Of a stretch of DNA of 64,000 nucleotides, positions 8,402-18,063 are shown one piece after another. Within the stretch, counting starts at the first letter, position 1. The number at the start of each line of letters is the position of its first letter. Where the stretch lies: positions 62,001 to 126,000 of the forward strand of contig NZ_MKIR01000022.1 of NCBI RefSeq assembly GCF_001832905.1, read 5' to 3'. Under the pieces are notes generated by a model that saw only the letters and a list, made by a program, of their open reading frames with translations, did no database searches and was not told the DNA's origin. This stretch comes from Floricoccus tropicus. GTDB taxonomy: Bacteria > Bacillota > Bacilli > Lactobacillales > Streptococcaceae. The position numbers and the translations under genes were made by a program.

Positions 8402-9187
8402 ATGGCAGTCATTTCAATGAAACAACTACTTGAAGCAGGTGTTCACTTCGGTCATCAAACACGCCGTTGGAACCCTAAAATGAAACCTTACATCTTTACA
8501 GAACGTAACGGAATCCACGTTATCGATTTACAAAAAACTGTAAAAATGGCAGATACAGCGTATAACTATATGCGTAATGCTGCAGCAGAAGGTGCAATCG
8601 TACTTTTCGTAGGTACTAAAAAACAAGCAGCAGAAGCTGTTAAAGAAGAAGCAACTCGTGCTGGTCAATATTACATTAACCATCGTTGGTTGGGTGGAAC
8701 TCTTACTAACTGGGGAACTATCCAAAAACGTATCGCACGTCTAAAAGAAATCAATAGAATGGAAGAAGACGGAGTATTCGAAGTACTTCCTAAGAAAGAA
8801 GTTGTTTTACTTAACAAACAACGCGACCGTCTTGAAAAATTCCTAGGTGGTATTGCTGATATGCCACGTATCCCTGATGTAATTTATATCGTGGATCCAC
8901 ATAAAGAACAAATCGCTGTTCAAGAAGCAACTAAATTAAATATTCCAATCGTTGCTATGGTTGATACAAATGCTGACCCAGATCCAATTGATGTAATCAT
9001 TCCTGCAAATGATGATGCTATTCGTGCCGTTAAACTTATCACAAGCAAAATGGCTGACGCTATCATTGAAGGACGTCAAGGTGAAGATGCTGGTGAAACA
9101 GTTGAAGCTCAATTAGCAGCTACTGATACAGTTTCTGACGAATCAATTGAAGAAATCGTTGAAGTTGTTGAAGGAGATAACAACTAA
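8402..9187 (+). CDS. rpsB: 30S ribosomal protein S2
   Basis: S2 binds late to the 30S subunit at the head-body junction and helps anchor S1. The 261-residue protein has the family signature from [27 protein letters not shown] onward, the central RFLGG-like region and a variable acidic C-terminus rich in Glu and Val. ATG 8402 follows AAAGGAGA. tsf is downstream in the classical order, but the 174-bp gap carries a strong hairpin at 9222-9249, which may reduce tsf transcription relative to rpsB. Confidence 0.98.
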   Translation: MAVISMKQLLEAGVHFGHQTRRWNPKMKPYIFTERNGIHVIDLQKTVKMADTAYNYMRNAAAEGAIVLFVGTKKQAAEAVKEEATRAGQYYINHRWLGGTLTNWGTIQKRIARLKEINRMEEDGVFEVLPKKEVVLLNKQRDRLEKFLGGIADMPRIPDVIYIVDPHKEQIAVQEATKLNIPIVAMVDTNADPDPIDVIIPANDDAIRAVKLITSKMADAIIEGRQGEDAGETVEAQLAATDTVSDESIEEIVEVVEGDNN

Positions 9188-9221
9188 CTAGTTGTTTAAT
9201 CTTAAAAATGATGAAACGCTG

Positions 9222-9249
9222 AGGCGGGGCTTTGGCCTCGCCTTGTTTT
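9222..9249 (+). terminator. Terminator or attenuator between rpsB and tsf
   Basis: Strong 9-bp stem AGGCGGGGC/GCCTCGCCT (one G-T pair) with a short, interrupted T tail (TGTTTTA). No clear promoter follows before tsf, so partial read-through is likely. Confidence 0.65.
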
Positions 9250-9361
9250 AATGTAGAAGTGTTTTCTTAAGACTTCATAGATATGTTCGATAAAACAGAG
9301 CGCTTACCATCTATCATAATAGATGACTTAAAATTGTAAAAATTACAGAGGAGAATATAAA

Positions 9362-10396
9362 ATGGCAGTTACTGCAGCTCAAGTAAAAGAATTACGTGAA
9401 AAATCTGGTGCCGGTGTTATGGATGCTAAAAAAGCATTAGTTGAAACTGACGGAGATATGGAAAAAGCAATTGAACTTCTTCGCGAAAAAGGTATGGCTA
9501 AAGCAGCTAAAAAATCTGATCGTGTAGCAGCTGAAGGGCTTACAGGAGTTTACGTTGATGGTAACTCTGCAGCAGTTGTAGAAGTTAACTCTGAAACTGA
9601 CTTTGTAGCTAAAAATGAGCAATTCGTTAACCTTGTTAATGAGACAGCAAAAGTTATTGCTGAAGGTAAACCAGGAAGCGTAGAAGAAGCATTAGAACTT
9701 AAAACTGCTTCAGGTGATACATTAGCAGAAGCTTATGTAAATGCTACAGCTACAATTGGTGAAAAAATTTCATTCCGTCGTTTTGCTTTACTTGAAAAAA
9801 CTGATGACCAACATTTTGGTGCATACCAACATAATGGTGGACGTATTGGTGTTATTAGCGTTGTTGAAGGTGGAGATGATGCTCTAGCTAAACAAATTTC
9901 AATGCATATTGCAGCTATGAAACCAAATGTTCTTTCATATAAAGAACTTGATGAACAATTTGTTAAAGATGAGTTAGCTAAAATTAACCATGAAATTGAA
10001 CAAGATAACGAAAGCCGCGCAATGGTTAACAAACCTGCTCTTCCATTCCATGAATATGGATCAAAAGCTGAATTAACAGATGAAATTATTGCTAAAGCTG
10101 AAGAAGATATCAAAGCTGAACTTGCTGCTGAAGGAAAACCAGAAAAAATCTGGGATAAGATTGTTCCTGGGAAATTAGCTCGTTTCATGCTTGATAACAC
10201 TAAAGTTGATCAAGAATACACTCTTCTTGCTCAAGTTTACATCATGGATGATAGCAAGACAGTTGAAGCTTACCTTGATTCAGTAAATGCTAAAGTAATC
10301 GAATTTGCTCGTTTCGAAGTTGGTGACGGAATCGAAAAAGCTGTAAATGATTTTGCAGCAGAAGTTGCAGCACAAACAGCAGCAGCAAGCAAATAA
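9362..10396 (+). CDS. tsf: Translation elongation factor Ts
   Basis: EF-Ts recycles EF-Tu by exchanging GDP for GTP. The 344-residue protein carries the N-terminal UBA-like module (about 1-55, [19 protein letters not shown]), the TDFVAKN core motif that contacts EF-Tu, and two dimerisation subdomains. The length is typical of Streptococcaceae, which have a longer form than Escherichia coli. ATG 9362 follows GAGGAG. The gene is adjacent to rpsB as in most bacteria and ends in a rho-independent terminator. Confidence 0.98.
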   Translation: MAVTAAQVKELREKSGAGVMDAKKALVETDGDMEKAIELLREKGMAKAAKKSDRVAAEGLTGVYVDGNSAAVVEVNSETDFVAKNEQFVNLVNETAKVIAEGKPGSVEEALELKTASGDTLAEAYVNATATIGEKISFRRFALLEKTDDQHFGAYQHNGGRIGVISVVEGGDDALAKQISMHIAAMKPNVLSYKELDEQFVKDELAKINHEIEQDNESRAMVNKPALPFHEYGSKAELTDEIIAKAEEDIKAELAAEGKPEKIWDKIVPGKLARFMLDNTKVDQEYTLLAQVYIMDDSKTVEAYLDSVNAKVIEFARFEVGDGIEKAVNDFAAEVAAQTAAASK

Positions 10397-10437
10397 AGAT
10401 GTTTATTAAAAAACATCTCCAAATGGAGATGTTTTTT
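10397..10437 (+). terminator. tsf terminator with a competing upstream arm
   Basis: AACATCTCC/GGAGATGTT with a T run forms a good terminator at 10412-10437. An additional AGATGTTT at 10399-10406 can pair instead with the terminator's first arm, giving a mutually exclusive hairpin. Confidence 0.8.
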
Positions 10438-10466
10438 AAATTTAACTACCATAACTATGAAAATTA

Positions 10467-10475
10467 TGGTATAAT
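10467..10475 (+). promoter_or_regulatory. Extended -10 promoter of ezrA
   Basis: TGGTATAAT is a consensus extended -10 about 40 bp ahead of ATG 10518, with GGGGAA as ribosome binding site near 10505-10510. Confidence 0.55.
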
Positions 10476-10517
10476 TTATGGAGCAAAAAAGACTAACTAG
10501 TATTAGGGGAATTATAC

Positions 10518-12260
10518 ATGCCAACAACAGTTATTTGGGTTCTAGTAACCATCGCGGTTGTTGCCATTGCAGCATATATTTTAATAATGATAATGCGCAA
10601 AGGTAATGAAAACCGTATCCACAAATTAGAAGAAGAGAAGGAAAAGCTACTTGACCTTCCTGTTCAAGATGAAATTGATGCCGTTAAAAAGATGCATTTA
10701 GTTGGTCAAAGTCAAAATATTTACCGAGAGTGGAATCAAAAATGGATTGACTTATCATCTAATTCCTTCGCAGATTTAGAAAAACATTTATTTGATGCTG
10801 AAGAGCTAAATAGCCATTTTCACTTTTTAAATGCAAGAACAGAAATTGATGCATGTGAAAAGCAACTTGATTTAATGAAGGGTGATGCGGAGAACATCCG
10901 CGGAGCTATTTCTGAATTAGCTGCTCAAGAACAACGTAATAGTACAAAGATTCAAGAGTCACTGGACTTGTATGAAGGACTTCGTAATGAAATTTCTGAA
11001 AATGCAGAAGCTTATGGAACTACAATCGGTGAAATTGAAAAACAATTAAATAATATTGAAGAAGAATTTACTAATTTTGTAACATTAAATTCAACTGGTG
11101 ATCCAATTGAAGCAGCAGAAGTTCTTGAAAATGCAGAGGAGCATACTATTGCTCTTGGAAATATTACAAAAAGAATTCCTGAAATCGTAAAAGTAGTTGA
11201 AGAAGAGTTCCCACGTAAGATATCAGAACTTAACGAAGGATATGCTAAGTTTGAAGAGTTGGAATACAAACTTCCTGCAACATTAGATTTCAAACAAGAA
11301 ATTAATAATATTCAAGATCGGATGAAATCATCAACGGAATTTGCTGAACGTTTTGAACTTGACCGTGCTGAGTCTGAAATTAAATTAATTAATGATGATA
11401 TCAATGAACTTTATGATATTTTTGAATCAGAGTACGCAGCTAGTAGACTAGTAGAACAAAATGCTGGGTCAATTAAAAGCTATATTGACCATACTCGTGA
11501 AAATAATAAGAATCTTCTTCTTGAAATTGACCATGTATCTCAAAGTTACGTATTGACTGGAAATGAGATGGGACAAGTTCGTGCATATCAAGCTCAAATT
11601 GAGCAAGCAACTAATGATACAGATGAATTGTTAGAAGATATTGCTGAAAATACAGAGGCTAACTCAGTATTTAGCAGTCGTTTGAAAGCCATTCAAGGTC
11701 TGTTAGAAGAAATTGAAGATAATCAATTGAAAATTAATGATTCACTTTCTAAACTTAAGGTGTCAGAAAAAGATGCACAAGTTAAGGCAGATGCTTTCGA
11801 TATTGAATTACGTACAATTAAACGTTATGTTGAAAAGTTAAATTTACCAGGATTGCCAAAAGAATATTTAGATTTATTCTATATGGCTACATCACGTGTT
11901 GAATCTCTTTTCAAAGAACTTAATAAGGTGCGAGTAAATGTCGACACTCTTAATCATTTACTAGATATCTCTAATGAAGATATGAATGTGTTAGAAGATG
12001 CGACAGATAAGCTTACTGATGATGCAAATCTTGCAGAACAACTTATTCAGTACTCAAATCGTTACAAAACTACTGATGGTGAGGTTGCTAAGGCTTTTAA
12101 CCGAGCAGTACAAGTTTTTGATAATGAATGGGATTACGGCAAAGCAAGAGAAGATATTTCAACTGCCCTTGAACAAGCTGAGCCAGGTGCGGTAGATCGT
12201 ATTAGTAATTTCTACTTTAATAATAAAGAAGTTCCTGATTATAAAGGAATAAGAAGATAA
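10518..12260 (+). CDS. ezrA: Septation ring regulator EzrA
   Basis: EzrA is a membrane-anchored spectrin-like protein that tunes FtsZ ring assembly and links it to cell-wall synthesis. The 580-residue protein has an N-terminal membrane segment at about residues 4-26 with a short extracellular end, then long coiled-coil helices to the C-terminus with the expected heptad leucines and many Glu/Lys residues. Length and topology match the family. It has its own promoter and terminator. Streptococcal EzrA is essential or nearly so in several species. Confidence 0.95.
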   Translation: MPTTVIWVLVTIAVVAIAAYILIMIMRKGNENRIHKLEEEKEKLLDLPVQDEIDAVKKMHLVGQSQNIYREWNQKWIDLSSNSFADLEKHLFDAEELNSHFHFLNARTEIDACEKQLDLMKGDAENIRGAISELAAQEQRNSTKIQESLDLYEGLRNEISENAEAYGTTIGEIEKQLNNIEEEFTNFVTLNSTGDPIEAAEVLENAEEHTIALGNITKRIPEIVKVVEEEFPRKISELNEGYAKFEELEYKLPATLDFKQEINNIQDRMKSSTEFAERFELDRAESEIKLINDDINELYDIFESEYAASRLVEQNAGSIKSYIDHTRENNKNLLLEIDHVSQSYVLTGNEMGQVRAYQAQIEQATNDTDELLEDIAENTEANSVFSSRLKAIQGLLEEIEDNQLKINDSLSKLKVSEKDAQVKADAFDIELRTIKRYVEKLNLPGLPKEYLDLFYMATSRVESLFKELNKVRVNVDTLNHLLDISNEDMNVLEDATDKLTDDANLAEQLIQYSNRYKTTDGEVAKAFNRAVQVFDNEWDYGKAREDISTALEQAEPGAVDRISNFYFNNKEVPDYKGIRR

Positions 12261-12290
12261 AAAGGAGTTGATTTTAACTTCTTTTTTTTA
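12261..12290 (+). terminator. ezrA terminator
   Basis: Stem AAAGGAGTT/AACTTCTTT with one G-T pair and a run of T. Confidence 0.75.
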
Positions 12291-12314
12291 ATTTATTCTA
12301 TAGTTTTTGTATAG

Positions 12315-12343
12315 AAAAAAAGAACTAAGATTATCTTAATTCT
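12315..12343 (-). terminator. Terminator overlapping the recF stop
   Basis: On the minus strand an 11-bp stem (AGAATTAAGAT with ATCTTAGTTCT) is followed by seven T. It overlaps the last recF codons (stop at 12336-12338). Confidence 0.8.
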
Positions 12344-13448
12344 GTTCAATAATTTCACCATTTTCAACTTGAAATATTTGCATATTGGTGGGTAAATTTT
12401 GCAAATGATCAAGTGTTGTAGTTGTAACAAATGTTTGAGTTTTACCAATTATCGCCTCAAGCAAATCAAGTTGACGTGTATTATCCAATTCACTCATAAC
12501 ATCATCTAAAAGAAGAATAGGATATTCGCCAGTTTCCTCAAAGACAAGATCAATTTCAGCTAATTTGATTGATAAAGCTGTAGTTCGTTGTTGACCCTGA
12601 GAACCAAAATCTCCAACATTAATATCATTTATAAAAAATTCGAGGTCATCTCTATGTGGCCCTAAGAGAGTCTGGTGACGATAAAGCTCTTTTGAGCGTA
12701 AGGCAATAAGCTGTTCATGAAAATCTGTTTCGATTGTTTTTAAATCAGGATTAGCCTTTGAAAACTTGAGACTTGATTTGTAATTAATTGTTAAGTTTTC
12801 TAAGCCGTGACTCAATTTACTATGAAGTTCCTGTGAAATTCGTTCTAATTCCTTAATAAAATTCAATCTATGTTCGATCATCTTACTTCCATACTCAATA
12901 AGTTGGTCATCAAGAACTGATAAATATGTTTCGTCAATATTTGCTTGATCAAATTTCAGATAGGCATTACGCTCTTTCAAAATCTTATTATAACGAATAG
13001 AATCATATAGATATAAAGGTCGAATTTGTCCAATTTCCATGTCAATAAAGCGTCTGCGAATGGCAGGGCTCCCTTTAATAATTGATAAATCTTCCGGTGC
13101 AAACATAATGACATTCATTTGTCCTATATAGTCTGCGACCTTTTGTTGACGGAGATGATTGACCTTAGTAACCCTTCCTTGTTTACTCATGATAATCTCA
13201 AGTGGAGTATTGGTATTACGCTTTTCAACAGTACCAGAAACCTCCATATTATCCGACCTCCAAGAAAGTAAGTCCTTATCGGAAGATGTCCTATGACTAC
13301 GAGTCAGGGCTAGAAAGTAGATGCTCTCCAAAATGTTGGTCTTCCCCTGTGCATTCTGACCTAAAAAAATATTTAAATTGGGGTGAAAATCAAGAGACAA
13401 TTGCTCATAGTTGCGAAAGTTCTTGAGGGAAATATTTTTCAGTTTCAT
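12336..13448 (-). CDS. recF: DNA replication/repair protein RecF
   Basis: RecF is an SMC-like ATPase that with RecO and RecR loads RecA at gaps. The 370-residue protein has Walker A GQNAQGKT at residues 30-37, the GSQGQQRT signature and Walker B ILLLDDVMSELD near residues 300-315. It begins directly where the upstream S4-domain gene ends, without any spacer, so the two are co-translated. The S4-recF pair followed by M16 peptidase genes is the streptococcal arrangement away from dnaA-dnaN. Confidence 0.97.
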   Translation of the reverse strand: MKLKNISLKNFRNYEQLSLDFHPNLNIFLGQNAQGKTNILESIYFLALTRSHRTSSDKDLLSWRSDNMEVSGTVEKRNTNTPLEIIMSKQGRVTKVNHLRQQKVADYIGQMNVIMFAPEDLSIIKGSPAIRRRFIDMEIGQIRPLYLYDSIRYNKILKERNAYLKFDQANIDETYLSVLDDQLIEYGSKMIEHRLNFIKELERISQELHSKLSHGLENLTINYKSSLKFSKANPDLKTIETDFHEQLIALRSKELYRHQTLLGPHRDDLEFFINDINVGDFGSQGQQRTTALSIKLAEIDLVFEETGEYPILLLDDVMSELDNTRQLDLLEAIIGKTQTFVTTTTLDHLQNLPTNMQIFQVENGEIIEQN

Positions 13449-13799
13449 CTATCTCATTCCTGGGAAACGTGGTTTTGTTGGTTTCTTTGTAACCTTTTTA
13501 TTTTCCTTATTCATCTTGGCAACAATTTCTTTCACTCGTTTTTTTTCTTCCAATTCTTCAGCATGTTCAGCCTTTTCCTCTTCACTAGGAGCTTCAATGT
13601 GGATTTCCATACCAAGCTCTGGAAAAATTAAGACATCTGTTGGATAAAGTTTTTTACCACGACGATTCTCATGTTCATCATTTAAAATTACAGTGTTTTC
13701 AGCTAAGAAAGCTTTTGCGGCACCACCGCTACTTATAATATCAATCTCTTTAAGCAATTTGCCAAGAGTGATAAATTCATCAAATAATATATAGTCCAT
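13449..13799 (-). CDS. yaaA: S4-domain protein YaaA
   Basis: A small RNA-binding protein of 116 residues with an S4 fold at about 10-70 (ITLGKLLKEIDIISSGGAAKAFLAE). The basic tail (about 85-116) is rich in Lys, Arg and Glu and ends KPRFPGMR. It is always paired with recF in this group, but a precise role is unknown; a ribosome-associated function is inferred from the S4 domain. It is divergent from yfmF, with which it shares a 127-bp intergenic region. Confidence 0.92.
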   Translation of the reverse strand: MDYILFDEFITLGKLLKEIDIISSGGAAKAFLAENTVILNDEHENRRGKKLYPTDVLIFPELGMEIHIEAPSEEEKAEHAEELEEKKRVKEIVAKMNKENKKVTKKPTKPRFPGMR

Positions 13800-13892
13800 G
13801 AATCTATTTTACCACAAATAATTCTATATTCTTAAGAGCTAGTTCAAATTATGAAGGTATCAAATAAAAATCAAATAGATTAGCCTTAAATT

Positions 13893-13901
13893 TGTTATAA
13901 T
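13893..13901 (+). promoter_or_regulatory. Extended -10 promoter of the yfmF operon
   Basis: TGTTATAAT about 25 bp before yfmF, with GAGGAG at 13915-13920. Confidence 0.55.
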
Positions 13902-13926
13902 AGGAACATCACTTGAGGAGAAAAAT

Positions 13927-15210
13927 ATGCAGTTAAAAAAGGGTGTAAACCTTAATATTATTAAAGAAACAAAATTTAAAACCGTAAGTATAGTTGTTCG
14001 TTTTAGAACGGAACTCAAAAAAAATACGGTAGCTAAGAGAATGTTAATATCTAACCTTTGGGAAACAAGTAATGCAGTACTTAAAACCAACAGAGACCTT
14101 GATTTAAAACTTTCAGATATGTACGGTGCAAGTTATTCGACTACAGTATCGAAAAAAGGTCGTGAACATTTTCTTAATCTTAATCTATCAATAGTTGATC
14201 CGAAGCTATTGAATGAAAATAATTTATTAAATGAAGCCATTATTTTTTTGAAAAATGTAATTTTTAATCCACTTCTAACAATTGAAGGTAAAAAAACTTC
14301 CTTTGAAGAAGAGTCATTTAAAAGGGAAAAGAAAAATCTAATTAAATATTTAGAAGCAACTGTTGAGGATCGTGCCTATTATGCAGGACAACAGTTAAAT
14401 AAATTGTATTTTACAGATGAAAACATGCAGATCGCAGGTACTGCAAATGCTGAATTAATAAGAAAAGAAACAGCTCAAACTACTTATGACTACTATCAAC
14501 AAATGCTCAATGAAGATGCTGTTGATATCTTTGTTCTAGGTAATCTTGATGATGAAGTAATTGATTTAGTTGAAAAAAGTTTTTCAAATTTTGATTTCAT
14601 TGATAGACAAGATAAAAGTAACTATTTTTATCAACAGGATATTAAAGAGATTCAAGAAATCACTGATGAAAAAGACGCTCACCAGTCAATAATTCAAATG
14701 GCTTATAATTTACCAATTCAATATGGTGATGATTTATATATGGCTCTACAAGTTTATAATGGTTTGTTAGGCGGTTTCCCCCATTCAAAACTTTTCATGA
14801 ATGTTCGAGAAAAGGAATCCTTAGCATACTATGCAACAAGTTCTTTTGATTCCTTCTCAGGTATTTTGAGGATTCGTGCAGGAATTGAAGCAGAAGATAA
14901 GGACAAGACGCAGGCATTGATCACTGAACAAGTCGAGTCAATGAAAAATGGTGAATTCTCTGAACAAGAGATTGAACAAACTAAGAAAATGTTAGCTACT
15001 TCTTACCATTTGGCACAGGATTCTGGTAGAAATTTAATTGAACAATCTTTTACTAGAACTCAATTTCCAGATAAGTATATGGAAAAAGAAGAGTGGCTTC
15101 AAGCACTTGAAAATGTGAAATCAAAAGACATTATTTCTGTTGCTAAATTGATTAAGCTACAAGTAGTATATTTCTTGAAAGGACAGGATTCATTTGATGA
15201 AGAAAATTAA
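13927..15210 (+). CDS. yfmF: Non-catalytic M16 peptidase-like protein YfmF
   Basis: A 427-residue M16-family (insulinase-like) protein. The inverted zinc motif HxxEH is absent at its expected N-terminal place, so it is probably the inactive half of a heterodimer with the next gene product. Homologues in Bacillus belong to the ymfF/ymfH locus and are often annotated as associated with EF-P modification; the substrate is unsettled. The gene overlaps the next by 14 bp, which suggests coupled translation. It heads an operon with yfmH, rodZ and pgsA. Confidence 0.9.
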   Translation: MQLKKGVNLNIIKETKFKTVSIVVRFRTELKKNTVAKRMLISNLWETSNAVLKTNRDLDLKLSDMYGASYSTTVSKKGREHFLNLNLSIVDPKLLNENNLLNEAIIFLKNVIFNPLLTIEGKKTSFEEESFKREKKNLIKYLEATVEDRAYYAGQQLNKLYFTDENMQIAGTANAELIRKETAQTTYDYYQQMLNEDAVDIFVLGNLDDEVIDLVEKSFSNFDFIDRQDKSNYFYQQDIKEIQEITDEKDAHQSIIQMAYNLPIQYGDDLYMALQVYNGLLGGFPHSKLFMNVREKESLAYYATSSFDSFSGILRIRAGIEAEDKDKTQALITEQVESMKNGEFSEQEIEQTKKMLATSYHLAQDSGRNLIEQSFTRTQFPDKYMEKEEWLQALENVKSKDIISVAKLIKLQVVYFLKGQDSFDEEN

Positions 15211-16480
15211 TTATAAGTTAACTGGAGATATCCTTTATCAAGATAAATTAGAAAATGGTTTGGAAGTATATTACCTACCAAAGCCAGAGTATAATAAGAC
15301 TTATACACTTTTTTCAACTAACTTTGGCTCACTTGATACCAAGTTTATTCCTCGAGGACAGGAAGATTTTGAATTATATCCAGAAGGTATTGCCCACTTT
15401 TTAGAGCATAAGCTTTTTGAAAAAGAGGCTGGAGATGTTTTTCAAGACTTTGGCAAACTAGGAGCAGCAAGTAATGCGTTTACTAGTTTTAACCGTACTA
15501 GTTACTTATTTTCAACAAGCGATAATGTTTATGAAAATATGGAAGTCTTGCTAGATTTCGTCCAAGAACCCTATTTTACTCAAGAAAGTGTTGAGCGTGA
15601 ACAGGGGATAATTACCCAAGAAATTCAAATGTATCAAGATGATGCTGATTGGAGATTATATTTTGGGCTTTTGCAAAACCTTTATCCGGAATCTCCATTA
15701 GCTGATGATATTGCAGGAACTCCAGCTAGTATCAGAAAAATTACTGCAGAGCAGCTTTATGAAAATTACTATACATTTTATCATCCAAGCAATATGACAT
15801 TATTTGTTACGGGACCTTTTGATGTAGAAAAAATGGCAAGTTTTGTAAGTGAAAATCAATCTAAAAAAGAATTTTCCACTGCAGAGCCTGTAGCAAGAGC
15901 ACCATTCGTTGCAGCACCTGTAATTAGGGAATCGCAAATTCAAATGGATGTAGTAAATCCAAAGTTTGCATTAGGTTTTAGGGGGCAAGATGCACTCCCA
16001 ATTGATGGAAAAAAACTTTTGGAGTATCGCTTGTCTAATTATCTTTTGTTGACAATGCTAGTGGGAAGTACAAGTAAAAGATATGAAAAACTTTATAATT
16101 CAGGTTTAATTGATGACTCTTTTGATTATAGTTTTGAAATGCATGATAGATTTCATATGGCCTCATTCACAAGTGATGGAGGAAACATTTCTGAGCTTGA
16201 AGAGATCCTAACTTCAGCTTTAATAAATTTCAAGTCTGACGAAGATTTTAATGCTGAACACCTGGAACTCATCAAAAAAGATTATTTAGGAAATTACTAT
16301 CAAAGCATGAATTCTCTTGAATTTATAGCAAATCAATTTTCTTCAAATATTTACCCTGATATAACATTTTTTGACTATCCAGAAATTCTTGCAAATATTG
16401 ATATTGAAAAAATTGAAAGAAATGTGGCTCTCTTTATTGGACAAATGGAGAAGAGTATATTTGTTATTAATCCTAAGTAG
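15197..16480 (+). CDS. yfmH: M16 zinc peptidase YfmH
   Basis: The catalytic partner of the preceding protein, 427 residues from ATG 15197. The zinc-binding HFLEH motif (HxxEH) occurs within GIAHFLEHKLFE at about residues 60-75, with downstream glutamates available as the third ligand. I chose ATG 15197 over the TTG three bases upstream because AGGA lies 8 bp ahead. The two-subunit M16 arrangement resembles mitochondrial processing peptidase, in which one subunit binds and the other cuts. Confidence 0.92.
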   Translation: MKKINYKLTGDILYQDKLENGLEVYYLPKPEYNKTYTLFSTNFGSLDTKFIPRGQEDFELYPEGIAHFLEHKLFEKEAGDVFQDFGKLGAASNAFTSFNRTSYLFSTSDNVYENMEVLLDFVQEPYFTQESVEREQGIITQEIQMYQDDADWRLYFGLLQNLYPESPLADDIAGTPASIRKITAEQLYENYYTFYHPSNMTLFVTGPFDVEKMASFVSENQSKKEFSTAEPVARAPFVAAPVIRESQIQMDVVNPKFALGFRGQDALPIDGKKLLEYRLSNYLLLTMLVGSTSKRYEKLYNSGLIDDSFDYSFEMHDRFHMASFTSDGGNISELEEILTSALINFKSDEDFNAEHLELIKKDYLGNYYQSMNSLEFIANQFSSNIYPDITFFDYPEILANIDIEKIERNVALFIGQMEKSIFVINPK

Positions 16481-16565
16481 TTGATTTGTTTTTGACTTTT
16501 AAAAACGCTAAAATAATTGTATACTTGAAACAGTCAACTAGAAAACAAAGAGAAAGGAGGACTCA

Positions 16566-17429
16566 ATGGAATCGAAAACTGCAGGACAAATTCTAAAAGA
16601 AAAAAGAATAGAGCGTCGGTGGACAATCGATGATGCAGAGCAGGCTACACGGATTAAGAAAAGGTATATTATCGCTCTTGAAGATGATGATTATGATGAT
16701 ATCCCTGGAGACTTTTATGTTCGAGCATATATCAAGCAGTATTCAGATCGTCTAGGAACAGATTATAGCCCATTAATTAATTATTATGAAACCGGTGAAT
16801 TAATTGGAGAAGACGATGAATCTGAGTCTTCTTTAGATAGGCAGTTAAACTCTGGAAATAATATAAGAGTTTCCGATCAAGATCAAAATAGTATAATAAA
16901 TAATATTCGTAATCATTTACCAATAATATTGTTGTCAGGTACAGCGCTTCTGATATTAATAGGTGTTAGTGCTATTGTTTTCTTTAATAGGCCTAAAATA
17001 CCATTACCTACAGATACTTCTAGTGAGAGTTCATCAAGCCTCGTTGCTAAAGAAGAAACTACTGAAGAGAAGAAAGAGGAAGAAACTAGACAAGAGGCGA
17101 AAACTAAGCTTGAAGCATCAGTAAACGGTTCAGATATGCAAGTTAAAGTAACTGATGCTCCAAATCCTTTAAGTATCGAAATTTTAGTCTCTGATGGTGT
17201 TGAATCTTGGATTTCAGTTACAAATTCTGATCAAGAGAATGGTGTTGTTCTAAATTCAAGTAAAAAATCAATAACAGCTAAACTTAGTGACAAAGCTTCA
17301 AATACTGTCATTACTTTGGGAGTAGTACAAGGAGTTTCAATAAAGATTGATGGACAAAAATTAAATATGACTAAACTAGCAAACCAAACAACTGGTACTG
17401 TTAGTTTAAATATAAATTATAAAAATTAA
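16566..17429 (+). CDS. rodZ: Cytoskeletal RodZ-family protein
   Basis: A bitopic membrane protein of 287 residues. An N-terminal Cro/CI-type helix-turn-helix (about 7-70) resembles the MreB-binding domain of RodZ. A membrane segment runs at 117-140, then a Ser/Glu-rich linker and a beta-rich extracellular DUF4115-like domain (about 190-285). In streptococci RodZ affects peripheral wall synthesis. AAAGGAGG precedes ATG 16566. It lies 85 bp after yfmH and 20 bp before pgsA, the standard streptococcal order. Confidence 0.92.
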   Translation: MESKTAGQILKEKRIERRWTIDDAEQATRIKKRYIIALEDDDYDDIPGDFYVRAYIKQYSDRLGTDYSPLINYYETGELIGEDDESESSLDRQLNSGNNIRVSDQDQNSIINNIRNHLPIILLSGTALLILIGVSAIVFFNRPKIPLPTDTSSESSSSLVAKEETTEEKKEEETRQEAKTKLEASVNGSDMQVKVTDAPNPLSIEILVSDGVESWISVTNSDQENGVVLNSSKKSITAKLSDKASNTVITLGVVQGVSIKIDGQKLNMTKLANQTTGTVSLNINYKN

Positions 17430-17449
17430 GAAAGTAAGAGGTTTCCTTG

Positions 17450-18001
17450 ATGGAAATGAATCTACCCAATAAACTAACATTGCTACGAATAATTTTAATT
17501 CCCGTATTTATTATTATTTTGTCAATACCATCACCAACAGATGTATTTGGAATACCACTGATGCATCTTCTTGCAGCAATCATATTCGCTTTTGCGAGTG
17601 CTACTGACTGGTTGGATGGTTATCTTGCACGTCGTGATAATTTAGTAACTAACTTCGGTAAATTTGCTGATCCCCTAGCTGATAAAATGCTTGTCATGAC
17701 AGCTTTCATTATGCTTGTAGGTATTAGTTTTGTACCAGCTTGGATTGCAGCAGTTATTATCTGCCGCGAGTTAGCAGTCACAGGATTACGCCTATTACTG
17801 GTAGAAAATGGAGGAGCAGTCCTCGCAGCAGCAATGCCAGGAAAAATTAAAACAGCAACTCAAATGGTTTCAATTATTTTACTCTTATTAGGCTTCCACA
17901 CTATTGGAACAATCGTTCTTTACATTTGTCTATTCTTTACAATCTATTCAGGATATGACTACTTCGCAAAAAATATGCAAGTATTTAAGGATGTAAAATA
18001 A
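17450..18001 (+). CDS. pgsA: CDP-diacylglycerol-glycerol-3-phosphate 3-phosphatidyltransferase
   Basis: PgsA makes phosphatidylglycerophosphate, the first committed step to phosphatidylglycerol and cardiolipin, in the cytoplasmic membrane. The CDP-alcohol phosphotransferase motif is complete: Asp53, Asp56-Gly57, Ala60-Arg61, Gly70, Asp74 and Asp78. Several hydrophobic segments span the 183 residues. A TTG lies just upstream, but ATG 17450 fits AGAGG at 17437-17441 better. It ends the operon at a strong terminator. Confidence 0.95.
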   Translation: MEMNLPNKLTLLRIILIPVFIIILSIPSPTDVFGIPLMHLLAAIIFAFASATDWLDGYLARRDNLVTNFGKFADPLADKMLVMTAFIMLVGISFVPAWIAAVIICRELAVTGLRLLLVENGGAVLAAAMPGKIKTATQMVSIILLLLGFHTIGTIVLYICLFFTIYSGYDYFAKNMQVFKDVK

Positions 18002-18004
18002 TAA

Positions 18005-18036
18005 TCAAAAAAGACGATTATTCGTCTTTTTTGATA
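18005..18036 (+). terminator. pgsA operon terminator
   Basis: Perfect 13-bp stem (TCAAAAAAGACGA with TCGTCTTTTTTGA) with a TTAT loop. Confidence 0.9.
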
Positions 18037-18063
18037 CAAGGCTTTTGATATATTAGGGATATG

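Noticed and set aside
9733-10200. Long antisense ORF opposite tsf
   Set aside because: It mirrors the codon bias of tsf, has no ribosome binding site and no recognisable protein sequence.
13202-13647. Plus-strand ORFs over recF and yaaA
   Set aside because: They lie fully within genes on the other strand with intact family motifs and have no translation signals.
16492-16525. Separate rodZ promoter (TTGACT ... TATACT)
   Set aside because: The spacer is 22 bp, too long for a standard promoter, so rodZ is kept in the yfmF-yfmH operon.
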